DNA of 64,000 bases from Imbricaverruca yamaguchii (taxonomy: Eukaryota > Arthropoda > Thecostraca > Neoverrucidae): contig JAOTOL010001598.1 in the NCBI GenBank assembly GCA_034440575.1, positions 2,282,001 to 2,346,000 of the forward strand, in the 5' to 3' direction. The notes below the pieces were generated by a model. The model worked only from the letters and a program-made list of their open reading frames with translations. It was not told the origin of the DNA and made no database searches. The stretch's first letter is position 1. The number at the start of each line of letters is the position of its first letter. A program made the translations under genes and the position numbers. This document shows, one piece after another, positions 1 through 11,830 of the stretch.

Positions 1-632
1 ACTTCAGGGGAGTTCATAATCCACCCAGTGAGCTTCACGACCCGAAAATATCCAGTCATAGCCCTCATGCGTGTAGCACTACCTGATGCTCGTCTATAAT
101 TTAGTAGCGTCAACATCACGGCGATCTTGTTACACAAAGGGAGTATTTTGAAAAAGCACCAACACTTACAACAGCTGGAAATTATCTGTGTTATGTCTCC
201 TTATGGAAGCCAATCACGTAAGACCATCAACGGCAACGGAAATATTTACATGCCGGGCCATTGGTCGCTTCCGAGTCTAAAGCGTGGTTCAATGCCGAGC
301 TATGAAACAGACTGACATGTTGAGTTGGATAATTTAATTGGAGGAAAGGCTGACACATTAAGTTGGAATGTTGAGTTGAGAGAAAGACCAACACCTTGCG
401 TTAAGAGACATACTGACGCATTGAGTTGGGGGACAGCCGGACGCATTGAGTTAGACCAATGAGTTGTGGGATAGACTGAGGAGGCTTTGCCACTCCAATT
501 TTGCATATTTTTAAAAGCTTCTCTTCATGAAGTTCTGGCTACGCCCATAGGCAAGGCCTGGGCCCCGCCAATTGATTTCATAGCACAACACCACTGGTCA
601 CTAACAACATTGACAACACTCCCGGCCGATCC

Positions 633-959
633 TGGTGGTGGTGGTGGTGGTGGTGGTGGTGGTGGTGGTGGTGGTGGTGGTGGTGGTGGTGGTGGTGGTG
701 GTGGTGGTGGTGGTGGTGGTGATGGTCGGCTGGCAGTGGTGGTGGTGGTGGTGGTGGTGGTGGTGGTGGTGGTGGTGGTGGTGGTGGTGGTGGTGGTGGT
801 GGTGGTGGTGGTGGTGGTGGTGGTGGTGGTGGTGGTGGTGGTGGTGGTGGTGGTGTGGTGGTGGTGGTGGTGGTGGTGGTGGTGGTGGTGGTGGTGGTGG
901 TGGTGGTGGTGGTGGTGGTGGTGGTGGTGGTGGTGGTGGTGGTGGTGGTGGTGGTGGTG
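633..959. repeat. (GGT)n trinucleotide microsatellite
   Basis: About 105 GGT units with interruptions at 720-736 and 853-856. Homopolymeric reading frames (poly-Gly, Val, Trp, His, Thr, Pro) on both strands are artefacts. CpG-rich sequence follows to about 1120. Confidence 0.97.
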
Positions 960-1549
960 ATGACTCCCGGCCGCCGACCGAGCCTGCGGCCCGACCTGCT
1001 GCGCCGGCCAACACGACACGCGATCTCATCTCGCCGGCGCGACCAGGTCGGCGGGCGAGCACGCAACGCCGCCGCAGATCCCCCGACCGCTGGCGGATCC
1101 GGCTCGGCCCGGCTCTGCGCTTTTTTCTATTATGAATGACGGACAAATGCATGGATTTGAACAAGATCCGATCAGGAAATTCTTCAGAAGTGTAGTTGGG
1201 CGGATCAGATTCTGCTTCCTGAACGCCGGTTGACAGTGCTCGTCGTTTCAAATCCGAGCGTGAAGAAGTCAAGTCAATGGGCGTGCAGAAGCACAAGCGG
1301 GGTAATTTCTGGTTGCAAGTGACGACTGATTTGGCGTTGAGCCGAATCATGAATCATGATGAAGAGGAAAACATTATAACCCAGTATACGTCGAATGAGT
1401 GAAGCGTATACTTTTAACAATTTGGTCCTGTCGGCTCCCCATTGTCGCCCAGAAATATCTCGGAGAATGTTGAGTCGTTGTAGACATTTTGAACGAGTGT
1501 AGCTGATGTGCGGAATTAAGTGAAAATCATGGTTAAGAATAACGCTTAA

Positions 1550-2330
1550 CTATTTGGTTTCTAGGATGTTCGTAAGCGATGCATACTTTAGTGCTAATTC
1601 GTTTCGCGTGATATTGCCAGTTCGACGGCGAATAAATATCATGGATGCACATTTGCGGATGGAAAGAGATACACACCCCGTCATACTTCGTTCGATGCTC
1701 TCTGAATTAAATGCATTGCTGTCTCCGCATGCTTGTGCCTCCAACATGCTACCCAGTCATCTGTATACATCCAATATTGCAATTTCAAAGAAATATGCAC
1801 CATCGAGTAGGAAGATGTCATTTATAGGCACCAAAGGTAAGTCATGAGACAACATACTCCCATGGGGGAGACCCTGTTCTTGGGTAGCCACCGATGAAGA
1901 AACATTGCTTCACCGGACAGCGATGGATTCAGATTACAGAACGTTCTGCAGGAGCCCCACCATTCGGCACCGGATTCCAAGGTTGTGTAATTTGACGAGG
2001 AGTACCTTACGATGAACGGCATCGGATGCGGCTTTCAAGTCGAGGGAGAAAGCTACGGTAATTTCCCTCTCCTTGAAACCAATCTGGATGTCGCTGATCA
2101 TGTTCATTAGATTGTTAGTAGTTGTGCTAAGGGCAGATTGAAAACCATTCTGAGACGGCGAAAACATACGGTTTGATTCCAAATATGTTCTCAGGCTGAC
2201 ATTAACAATTCTTTCGAATAAGTTGCGAGCACAACTGATGAGGGAAATAGCTCTATAGCTTCCGGGATTCATGAGTGGTCTGCTGGGTTTCAGGCTGGGT
2301 ATATGATGCAAGCCAGACGCCGTTCGTCAG
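1550..2330 (-). pseudogene. Non-LTR retrotransposon (LINE) reverse transcriptase remnant
   Basis: Minus-strand frames preserve reverse transcriptase blocks. SYRAISLISCARNLFERIV corresponds to the PISLLS...K..E motif. QNGFQSALSTTTNNL corresponds to Q.GF....ST. FSLDLKAASDAVHRKVLLVK corresponds to the LDLKAAFDTV.R..LL.K block with the first catalytic Asp region. Then, after a frameshift near 1990, a GSPHG-like block (equivalent of G.PQGS) occurs. The FADD-type catalytic motif is not intact. Frameshifts and stops show it is dead, and both ends of the element are missing. The style is Jockey/CR1-like, but the clade is uncertain. Confidence 0.82.
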
Positions 2331-3942
2331 AGTGCCCGGTCAGGATATCATTAAAGACGTCCATTCGTTGGTTTTTGTGATGGATCTGACATGTTGGAAA
2401 ACAAGAAGAAGCAATATTACCAGGGCATACCGACGTATTTCAATATAGGAATCATCATGAATGCTCAGCCGGATGGAGTGTAAAAATAGAAGTATTTAGG
2501 AAAGAGAGGCTTATGGTCTGTGTGACACGCTGATACCAGCCATAATTTTGGTGAAGTCTTTCCATATGCGGCGGTGGAGCTGCTCGTATGTTATTCGTGC
2601 ACGTGTCGTGCAGGTGATCATCCCGCCGTGCTAACCCTCGCTGGTGCATGCACCATTCTGGAAACTCATACGCATCAGTAACCCCGAGCCCCGCACTGAC
2701 CGGTATGGCGGGGATGAGCTAGAGAAGACGAGTAGGATGTCGTGGTCTTGCTACCACTCAGCATGTCATGTTGGGCTTTACATGCACTAATGCCTGGCGG
2801 TAAGTCGCTGATCGGATGCTTACTGAGCGTGGTCGGTGCGCTTTTATGAGCTTTTTGCTTAAAAAATGCTAGTTTGAAGGCTATCAAGTAGCAGCAATAT
2901 TAATGATCCTGGCACTATCGCTATCGCTAATGTTGGTGCGCAATCGCTCATGGATTAGGAAGTGAATTGTCGTAGCCTAATTATAGAATTGGTTGTATTA
3001 TTGCTGAATTGATTGTATTATTGCTGAATTCAACATAGGTAACGGCATCTGATGTGTGACCTTCAGTGTTGAATTGATCTCAGCCGTTTCTGGCATGTAT
3101 GGTGTCTGGGCAAGCGATTCACGACGGAATTTTCACCGCAAATGTCGATCGGTGTAAGCTGCACTCTGATAGCTGTGCACTTACTGCGCATTGGTCTCAG
3201 CTCCACGTGTAGCCGTAGATGCACAAGCAAATCGGCATTGGTGCAAATCAACATTTTCCTCACTTATTTGATGACGAAACACCCTTCGTCTCATAAACAT
3301 GTCGGAATTTGAGAGAAGTGTTTTCGAAAAGTATTTTCCTTAGCCACGAGGCGTGTTAGTAGCACATGCCGATATCGGTAGCTGGGGCGCAAGGGCACGG
3401 CCCCGCTTCTCGTGACCGGAACAGTGCTCTGTACACGGGGCGAGACGCAGCGGAAGAGCCTGTGCATCATCGCTATGGCGGTGAATCTGAGAGTAAGCGC
3501 GTTAGCAGGGTTGTCCCACGAGGAGTCGAAAAATGATATGTAAGCGGTGTACATGCAGTGAGCGTGATGTTTTCAGGTAAATTTTGTTTTTTAGTTCGCA
3601 ACCTCTTATTCAGGGAATGCAAACTAGCTGAAACCTGATGTGATTGGCAAGGCCAATTTTCAAAGTAGCTTATTTCTATGCACCGCGGACAGCACAAATG
3701 CTAAATCGTCCAAAAATGGATCAGGCAGTTGTTGTTCTGCTCATTTCTTCTACGCCACTGCTCTTCATATGCTGTTTGCTGACACCTCTTGAATCTGTAT
3801 CTCCTTCCTCTGCCACATTTTGCATACCTCACCAATACATGTCAAATCCAGTTGTATTCCATGTATAAATAAATATATAAATATATACATACGTATGAAT
3901 AAATGCATACACACACACTCACATACACCCATACATACATAT

Positions 3943-3954
<12 letters not shown>

Positions 3955-4028
<74 letters not shown>

Positions 4029-4039
4029 CTTTATCAACC

Positions 4040-4097
<58 letters not shown>
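3955..4097. repeat. (AT)n microsatellite, two blocks
   Basis: TA dinucleotides at about 3956-4026 and 4049-4097, separated by about 22 bp of unique sequence. A CA/TACA-rich lead-in begins at 3880. Confidence 0.95.
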
Positions 4098-4100
<3 letters not shown>

Positions 4101-4329
4101 CAGCAAATATCGTCAATTAGGTGTATAAGTGTGTGACGAAAATCTACATAACAGGATGCTCAGAAAACAGGCGGATTTCATGTGCTCATATCAAGCGCAT
4201 TCTCACTTTAATCGTGGTGAAAATGCACAAAAAAAAAACATTATGTCCACCCAATGCCATTTTGTCACACGTGCACTGCACATATTTTGACAGCCTATTT
4301 CTCTATACCGGATATGTCTAGATGATTGG

Positions 4330-5520
4330 CTCCTCGCTCCAGGCAGTGTTCCTCGTTTCTGGGCTGAAGTTGCGACTGCGCGACATGTGGCCTGTGAGAT
4401 TGATCTCACAGCTGACTTCACCGCTTTCTTGAGCTGGGTGGTGGTCTTGAGGATGTGTGTGCACGCCACGAACTTCAAGCATTCCAACAAAGAACGATTT
4501 TTTTTTAACCCGCGCTCCACAAGAGCGCGGGTCACGAAACCTGCTCCCTTACTGCAATGAAACGGCCACCAACCTGTATACGCAGCCATTGACGCGTCTT
4601 GCAGGCGGTGTGGGGTGGTGCCTCGTCATGGAGGAACTAATGCCCTTGCAGGCGGTGTGGGGTGGTGCCTCGTCATGGAGGAACTAATGCCCTTGCAGGC
4701 GGTGTGGGGTGGTGCCTCGTCATGGAGGAACTAATGCTCTTGCAGGCGGTGTGGGATGGTGCTCTGTCATGGAGGAACTATTGCTCTTGCAGGCGGTGTG
4801 GGATGGTGCTCTGTCTTGGAGGAACTATTGCTCTTGCAGGCGGTGTGGGGTGGTGTCCCGTCATGGAGGAACTATTGGTCTTGCAGGCGGTGTGGAGTAG
4901 TGCCCCGCCTTGGAGGAACTATTGCTCTTGCAGGCGGTGTGGGGTGGTGCCCCGTCTTGGAGGAACTATTGCTCTTACAGGGCGTCGCTCCATCCATCGG
5001 ACAGCTGCTTCAGGCTCTTGTAAAACTTCCTCAGCGCCTCACGGCATCTCACGTTGACCGTGGCAGCTTGGCCTCTGGAGTCCGCAATCCAGCCAGATGA
5101 TGTCCGGCTTCCCACGGCACACCATGCTGTGCACTTTTCACCATGAAGCGGCTTTTGAGTCGTATCTTGGGGCGAGTTTGATTTCCAAGTTGGGCTGCTT
5201 TGTCCGTTTACAGCGCCATCCAAGTGAAAACGTGCTCCATCGCTGAGACAGGCGTTCCAAAAAGTTACTCTCCTGTTACATTTTCTCATAAGCCACGCGG
5301 TGCACCGCATTCATGTGCTTTTGGAAAATGTTGACTATGAAGATTGGTGATGAATTGAAATCTTATATGCATGCAACTTTAGGCCCGTTTCGACTATTTA
5401 TCGCTCTGTGCTGAGGCTACAGCCGGTCTCTTCACTGACCTTCCGTAATGGATTTTTGGTTCCCTCATCAAGATCTCTCGTGCCTTCAGGGCGTGTCCAT
5501 TTAATCCTTCTGGCGCCACA
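4330..5520 (-). pseudogene. Tc1/mariner-type (DDE/D) transposase pseudogene split by a minisatellite
   Basis: Reading the minus strand from 5520, degraded frames give NPLRKVSEETGCSLS (N-terminal helix-turn-helix type), then LKLHAYKI. Next come TFWNACLSDGARFHLDGAVN (first catalytic Asp region, normally SDEAxFxLxGxVN), then KPLHGEKCTAWCAVGSR (normally KPLHxxKVTVWCA), then REALRKFYKSLKQLSDGW. The second catalytic Asp motif, FLQDGAPPHTACK, follows, but here it is expanded into eight tandem copies (4591-4985). The C-terminal part resumes with TRQWLRIQVGGRFIA and ends with LKKAVKSAVRSISQATCRA. Stops and frameshifts throughout show that it is inactive. The family is clear from motif order. The exact subfamily and terminal inverted repeats were not determined. 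Confidence 0.85.
4591..4985 (-). repeat. 47-bp minisatellite derived from the transposase catalytic motif
   Basis: Eight near-identical 47-bp units (plus-strand starts of GCAGGCGGTGTGG near 4602, 4649, 4696, 4743, 4790, 4837, 4885, 4932). On the minus strand a unit reads TTC CTC CAA GAC GGG GCA then CCA CCC CAC ACC GCC TGC AAG, encoding FLQDGAPPHTACK, then AGCAATAG. The transposase sequence is continuous on either side, so the array grew in situ by tandem duplication. Confidence 0.92.
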
Positions 5521-5829
5521 CTCAGCTGATTCAATCTGAAAAGTTTACCCTGCTCTAAAAGTGTGTGCATGATGCCGAGTGATGCAAGTTGCGATAGTAC
5601 CTCGTGCGTTTTGAAGGTGAGTTGGAACTTGCGCTACCCATGGGTTTTAGCTGAAGATCGTATATTACTATGTTTACATTTTGGTCTGCAGCGTGCCAGT
5701 GAATGGTGCCCACCAAGGTTATATAGACATCAAATATAATTGTCCGATACAAGAACGTGGATACTATCGAAGTCATTGCCACGTTGCCTTCGAGAAATCA
5801 AAACCTGGTGATTTCTGATTCGATTGAGT

Positions 5830-8500
5830 CAATAGCTCGCATACCCATCCCGTATGTATTATTTTTGTAGGCTTAATGGAGAATGGCAGCGGACAGAAAT
5901 GACTTTTTTCACCTGGATGTTGAACATTTTTCGCAGAAAAAAATAATGATGATTGATAATTGTATTACCATTTGCAGCGGTTTTGTTTCCTTTTGAAGTT
6001 TGTCGCTGCGTAACTATCACGGGCGACACTCCTGTGATGTCGCAGTTGCTGGGTTATGAGGGCTTGTCCGTTGCACCGACTACACCGCTGATCATGCTGA
6101 AGAGATGCGTCAGTTATATGTAGGTACCAATATATACATATGTTCTACAACATGTAGGCACCAATATGCATGTTCATTTACGTGTAAGTACCAACATACA
6201 TATTCCGCAACATGTAGGTATCAATATACCTGTTCATTTACATGAAGGTACCAATATACATGTCCAGTTACATGCGGGTACCAATATACATGTTCAATTG
6301 CATGCAAGCTCACGTAACAACACTGAATTATAAATAGCCAGGGTTTGACATCGGCTTGAAAGCTCAACAACCACGCGCGCTAGAATAGTCGACCGCGTCA
6401 GACTGTGAGATTTATGAATGTAAATAGAATAAGTCGGGAAATTTCATTGAGATATAATTTTCTTGAATCATGATTTCCAAATAGGTTTATAGTCAATTTC
6501 GGTAAGTCAAAAACGTAAATGCAAATATAGTTTTCTTGACTGTCTGACGAACGACCACTCTGTAAAAATTATGAAACAGCCAGGTGCTGAGAGATAGTGC
6601 CTTCGAGGTTTTCGCTGAATTCAATCTGCAGCTCCTTATACCTCACGAATTGGTAGTGACCGTGGCTTTGTGGTCTCCACTTTCGGCCAATGCTTAAACG
6701 CCCGGATGATACTGCCCCGGTGTAACACAAGCTATCCGAGAAGACGATAGAGCAAAATAGCATGAACATATTAATTATTAACTGCACATCATCTGTAAAG
6801 ATTGACGTACACCTTCTCTGGAGTGAAGGGGTGCTCCTGTTCTTTCTGAAAGAGAATGTAAGATCTAAATAAACAAAAGTTGAGATTATGCCTGAAAGCC
6901 ATTCTCGAAACCAAGAAACCATTGACAAACACAATGGTTTCGTTCAAAAATGGCTTTAAACTCATAAATAAGTCCTCCCAAAGCTGATATGCCTGCTAAA
7001 CAGCGAGTTCAAGAAAGGTGAACAAGGAAATAGGTACTTGCTTCTTTTATAATTAACTCATGCGATTAATGTGAATGTAAATATGTGCAACATAACATTC
7101 AAATTTTGCTTTCCGTCCATTATTTTTGCGCCATCCTGTAAGCCCCCAAAAAACGTTCTGGTCCAGTTTCAGCCAACAGCATTTCCGGCGCCGATACATT
7201 GGATTCGCTTTGAGTTCGCACGGGACAGTCGCAATTCAAATACTGATCTGCTTCGAATGCTTCACGCATGGCACACGCAGCAGACCCTGTCTACTTCGCT
7301 TACAGCAGCACGGAGCTTAACGCTGACGCAGCCAACCTCAGTGCTGGAGTGATCGATGCAAGAGGATGTATACAAAACTTCATCACTTCGCTTCACGATT
7401 GGTGACATCATGCACTATATTAACCTTGACTGCACCACTTCCATCAGATAGTTCGACGGCCGTGCATCAGATATTTGTTTAAAAAGAAGAAGAAAACGAA
7501 CAGTTGATCGTCGGCGACGCTTTGCGCCAAGGTCAGTTGCCCTTAGCAATGTCAGGGACGCAGAGGGAGTGGCGATCTAGATATAGATAATCGGATTAGA
7601 AAAAGTAAGGATTCAAATTTACATCACAACATCGGTGTTGGGAGGAGGGGGTGGGAATGCCCACACTTTTCATGAAAGCTTAACACTAACACTAATGCTA
7701 TGACGATGCATGGTAAGAATCAACTTGAAAAGGGATCTTGCCACCTTCCCCCACATTTCTTTAGACGTTTCTTCTACTCTGGATCACAGCATAATAAAAA
7801 AGAAACAAAGCAGATTGCAGTTTGTACAATTAAAACAGCAAAAACTTGCAAAGCAAGGTTTCACACAAGCAGCGACGAGTTTCCTGGGCGAACACAGCAT
7901 AGGCGTACCTACCTGCCTGGGATTGGGTACCGACCATCACGCATGTTAAAGATTCCGATTTTCCAGCAAGCTACATCGCAATTGAAAACTTAAACTAACA
8001 GAGTTTAATATATATAGGTTTTCCGAATGGTTCAGATACAGGTGCGAGACCACAACCGAAAGATTCGGAGTACATATTTACCCAGATCGCGGTGTTAGCC
8101 GTTTCCCTGGGTTCGATGATGCCGCAGGTACGCCAAATTCGCGAGAAAAAGCAATCGTCCAATGCTTACCATATCCTCTTACACATGTTCTTAAATCATA
8201 CATAATATTTACATAATCTTACCACATGATCTCTCTTCAATTGCCTAACTGAGCACACATTACAAGCACAAAAACACATACCAAATGACAGCACAAATTA
8301 CGAAAGATACAACACAAATATGCTCATTGTTTGTATTCTTTTTCTAGGTATTTTGAAGAAGAAATGACATGAAATCACATTCCTGAAGTGTGCATTCTAA
8401 AATAACACCACGAGGCGATGTTTTTTTTCGAGGTCATGCATTCTCTTTAAAATCCACGTACGATAACATAATGAATATATTTTTTCGGGAAAACTATATT
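5830..8500. other. Gene-free AT-rich region
   Basis: Apart from the 6.1-6.3 kb repeat, I recognise no gene, RNA or transposon. Short frames here lack codon or motif support. A block near 7695 (CTATGACGATGCATGGTAAG) resembles one near 57111, next to the second SINE, and so may belong to an unnamed dispersed repeat. Confidence 0.5.
6110..6310. repeat. 33-35-bp AT-rich tandem repeat, about 6 copies
   Basis: Imperfect units like ATGTAGGTACCAATATACAT followed by GTTCATTTAC. No gene is nearby. Confidence 0.85.
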
Positions 8501-8509
8501 ATTGTGCAG

Positions 8510-9010
8510 AGCACCTGTCCACGCACTCCCAGTCGCGGGGCCCAGTGTGCCACCACCGGCCAGTGGTCCGTCCGCGCAACCAGCCGAAACGCGGCGCGCC
8601 ACGACCCGAGCAGTCAAAACTGCGGTCGCTCCGTGCCGACGCTGCCTGCCGACGCTCCCCGCCAAGGCCGGCGCCGCGACGATCGCGCCGATAGGGCTGC
8701 ATCGCCGGCGGCCGACAAAACACGCGGCGCCGCGCGGCCGCCGGCCGGCCGGTCGTGCTGCCGACGCGCCGCCGCCATTGGCCGGTGCAGCGGCGCCGCG
8801 TGACGGACGCGCCAAAAACGGCGCTGACAATGGCGCGCTGGCCAGTCGCCGCGGCGGCGGCCGGCAGTTCCGACCGGCGCCGCCGCTGCCGTCGCCGGCT
8901 GGGTTCCCATGGTGCCGCCGGTGCCACCGCTCGGTCTGTCGGGAGCGTGTGGCGCCGGTGCGGCCCCCGATCTATCCGGGGCGTCGGCTGATGGGTGGGC
9001 TCAGTGAAGC
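8510..9010. other. CpG-rich block without a recognised exon
   Basis: Dense CpG and GCCG/CGGC runs give open frames of up to 180 codons on both strands with no recognisable domain. It could be a CpG island for an unannotated transcript or a 5' exon. No direct evidence is visible. Confidence 0.5.
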
Positions 9011-9171
9011 CGTGTGGAATGGGTAACAATCCGTGCGTCAACTGCGGAGCTCTTGAGCATTTGTGCGGAAGCAGATGCGGTGACAGTCAACAACTGGAGA
9101 TCACTGGAGTGGGGTGGGGGCAGGAGTCAAGCCAGTGTTAGATATTGGGACAAAGACTCGTTATGGGATGA

Positions 9172-9482
9172 CGCCCTGGTAGCTCAGTGGGTAAGAGCGC
9201 TGGCCTGAACTGGTCTCTCCTGTCCTGGCAAAACAGGGTTCGAGTCGCTTCACGTACTCGCATTTAGGCTGGGAGGGTCAGTTGGCAACTGGCCCGGAAA
9301 GACCAGGGACGAGCTACCGGGACGGCCGTGTCGGTGCATTGACGGCACGTTAAGCTCCCTGCCAAAATTCTGCTGTAAAACTGGAATTCATAGGTAGGGT
9401 GATGGAGACAGGGTTCATCCAACAATCTCCGCCTAGCAATAAAACCCTAGTTCATAAAGCAACCTCAGCAAGCATTCGGGCT

Positions 9483-9487
<5 letters not shown>
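9172..9487 (+). mobile_element. tRNA-derived SINE, copy 1
   Basis: The tRNA-like head has A box TAGCTCAGTGGGTAAGAGCG and B box GGTTCGAGTC. It is followed by a body containing ACGAGCTACCGGGACGGCCG, GTGTCGGTGCATTGACGGCA and a tail CTAGTTCATAAAGCAACC. The whole matches, end to end, the reverse complement of 56755-57083, which defines the family and its length of about 320 bp. The copy ends in a TA microsatellite. An internal RNA polymerase III promoter is implied by the boxes. Whether it is active is unknown. Confidence 0.88.

Positions 9488-9555
<68 letters not shown>
9488..9555. repeat. (TA)n microsatellite at the SINE 3' end
   Basis: About 33 TA units directly after the SINE tail, plausibly grown from the insertion's tail. 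Confidence 0.95.
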
Positions 9556-9556
<1 letters not shown>

Positions 9557-10480
9557 TAGCCGAACCGCTAGCCGTAAACTTTAAAAACAATTTGTAGCAA
9601 TGCAGACAGGGTATAAAGAGGACTAAGATATACTCCTAATATAGGACGGTAAATGACACTCGTTGAAAATGGAATACGAGGGTGTAGACGCGTTGATGGG
9701 TCGCAGGCGTTGCGTGCGGCTCGGTCGTCACATTACATCGCGCTCATGGCGTAGCCAGGGTGTTGTCAATGGGCCATGACCACTCTCGTAATGCCGTGCA
9801 CCTTATCCACAAGAGTTTCCCTGGCTGAAAGCACACATGAAGGAAAAACCTTTGTTTGTTTGCGAAAAAAAAAGTTAATAGGACTACACACCTTCATCGC
9901 GCGGCTTTTCGCATTGTAGGAGTGCTTCCCGTTCCATATTTGTTGGTTTTCTCACGCGCTGCCAGCAATATTCGGACCGCTATCGTCGCCGAGTGCGTCA
10001 GACGGAGCATAAGTTTGCTGCAACTAACACACTGCACGGTGATACAGTGGCACAGTGCATTATAATAAAACTAAATTGGGACAAGTGACTCAATCCCAAT
10101 CCCAATGCAATATTCATACCAAAAGAATGACTCAAACCCCCGATACTTTTTCTGTGACAGGGAGTGATTCCACGTCAACCCCATATCGAAAATTCAGTTA
10201 AAATACGACTCTAAAAAAGGAATAAAAAAGGACTTTAAAAATGAATAAAATACCATAGGCATCAGTATTTAATAGCATAACATTGCATTACATTACATTG
10301 GCATCAGTGAGTGGGTGTTGGTTTAGTGGCTTCAGTGGCATGTATTGGTTTATTATTGCATCAGATTAGTGTCTAATGGCTAGTCTAAGAATCGTGCATC
10401 AGGACGTATTTTGCAAAGTATCTCCAATGTTTAAAGATTGAAGGCATTCCAAATATTCTCCATACCAGTTGCGTGACCAA

Positions 10481-11545
10481 AGGGGAGGGCGAGGTGGGCA
10501 GCCGCCCCCTGAAGGGTCCGATGGGGTCCTCCAGGCGACCGCCTTGAGGGGCCCGGAAGGGCATCTCAAGGCGTCGGTGCAGAGCAGGGCCGACGTGAAG
10601 GGCTCGGGATAAGAGGAAAGGCCCAGGTCGGCGAAGAGGACCTCAAATCAGCGGAGAGTGCTCTTGGGAAGATATGTTGCGGGCCTTAGGCAGGGCCAAC
10701 GTCAAGGGCTTTCAGGTTCACGGAAGGGGCTCCGGATCGTTGGAAGGGCTCGGGCTGACGGAGAGGGCCCAGAGCCGATATTAAAGGCCCCTGAGCTGAT
10801 GGCGAAGCACAAGCCGAAGAAAGGGTTCACACTTGTGAAAAGGGTCCGCTGGCCTGCAGGAAAAGGCCCTGATTCGTCAAAGAAGACCCCTGAGACGACA
10901 GAGGGCCCAAGTTTCCTTGGAGGACATGTGGCCGTCAGAAGGTGGCCATGGACCGACGAATGTGTTCTAAGCCGTTCAGGGGCCCCTTACCTAATTGAGG
11001 GGCTCAAGCCGTTGAAAGAGGGCCTCTGGTCCGACACAGGAGAACATGGATCGTTAATGAGAGACTCTGCACTGACGAAGAGGACCCCTAGTCGTTGGAG
11101 GACCTTGGACCACCATCAGAGAAGGCCAAAGGCCGGCATGAAGGGCCCTGGGCAGGGGGCCGAAGCATAGAGCCTCTTGCGTGACCTAGAATATACAAGT
11201 TGTTTGAAAGATGGGCCTTCGGTCATATGCAAAATGTCTTGAACCGTAAAGGAAGGCTCCTATGCCGACGGAGGGGCCCCGGGAAGGACGTGCAGGGCCA
11301 CTGAATCGGCTTTGACTCACGCTGATGGAGAGGGGGCTCAGAGCTGACAGTGTGCCTCGTGAAGAGGACTCAGGAGAGTTCCCGGTGCTACATAAAGAGC
11401 CTCTAAACACATGGAGAGGCCCTGGAATGTTAAAACGCAGCGGCGTATCCAAGGTGTGAAGGGACAACCGTCCCTTGGCAAATCAGATGGACCATCCTAG
11501 GCAACCACCTTGAAGGGCCCACAACGACCCCTCAAGGCGGCTGCA
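10481..11545. repeat. Diverged repeat block bounded by similar 80-bp segments
   Basis: 10497-10573 and 11464-11540 are similar in direct orientation (shared TCCKMYAGGCRACCRCCTTG, then RGGGGCCC and CTCAAGGCG). Between them are irregular units such as AGGGCCCAGAGCCGAT and GACGAAGAGGACCCC, 25-40 bp apart. The 170-codon frame at 10658-11170 has this repeat composition and no domain. It may be a decayed satellite or a mobile element. Confidence 0.6.
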
Positions 11546-11625
11546 GCTTATGCATCGCCACCAGCCCAAGGAATACAGGAATTGGTCAACGAATGGGAAT
11601 TTGTATATACACACAGCATAGGGGC

Positions 11626-11830
11626 GAGGAGTAGTCTATGGGTAAGTTGCCCGTCTCATAATCGACAAATTGTGGGCTAGAGTCTCACCCGTCGCTACTC
11701 TTCTCCCGTGGCCAATCGGCGTGAGTAACTTTGCGACGCTACATGACTCAACGGTCCATGTGTCGTAAAACCAAAAACCAAGCAACATACATGCACCATA
11801 GCGGACGTACCTGCCAGGCCAAAAATGAAT
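11626..11830 (+). mobile_element. Possible second tRNA-derived SINE
   Basis: TAGTCTATGGGTAAGTTGCC and, 36 nt on, GGGCTAGAGTCTCACCC resemble diverged A and B boxes. The 3' part GTGTCGTAAAACCAAAAACC is tail-like. It is a single copy here, so the assignment is tentative. Confidence 0.4.

Noticed and set aside
487..1350. Long frames with poly-Gly, Val, Trp, His, Thr or Pro
   Set aside because: They are translations of the GGT microsatellite in every frame and lack any flanking gene structure.
3291..3697. Two minus-strand frames of 87 and 74 codons that look like pieces of a decayed protein
   Set aside because: No motif from a known transposon or gene could be matched with confidence.
8499..9041. 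Overlapping 170-180-codon frames on both strands
   Set aside because: Stop-poor CpG-rich DNA. No domain, and neither strand is favoured.
9174..9245. A genuine tRNA gene
   Set aside because: The A and B boxes are good, but the acceptor stem does not close and the sequence continues into a SINE body shared with 56755-57083.
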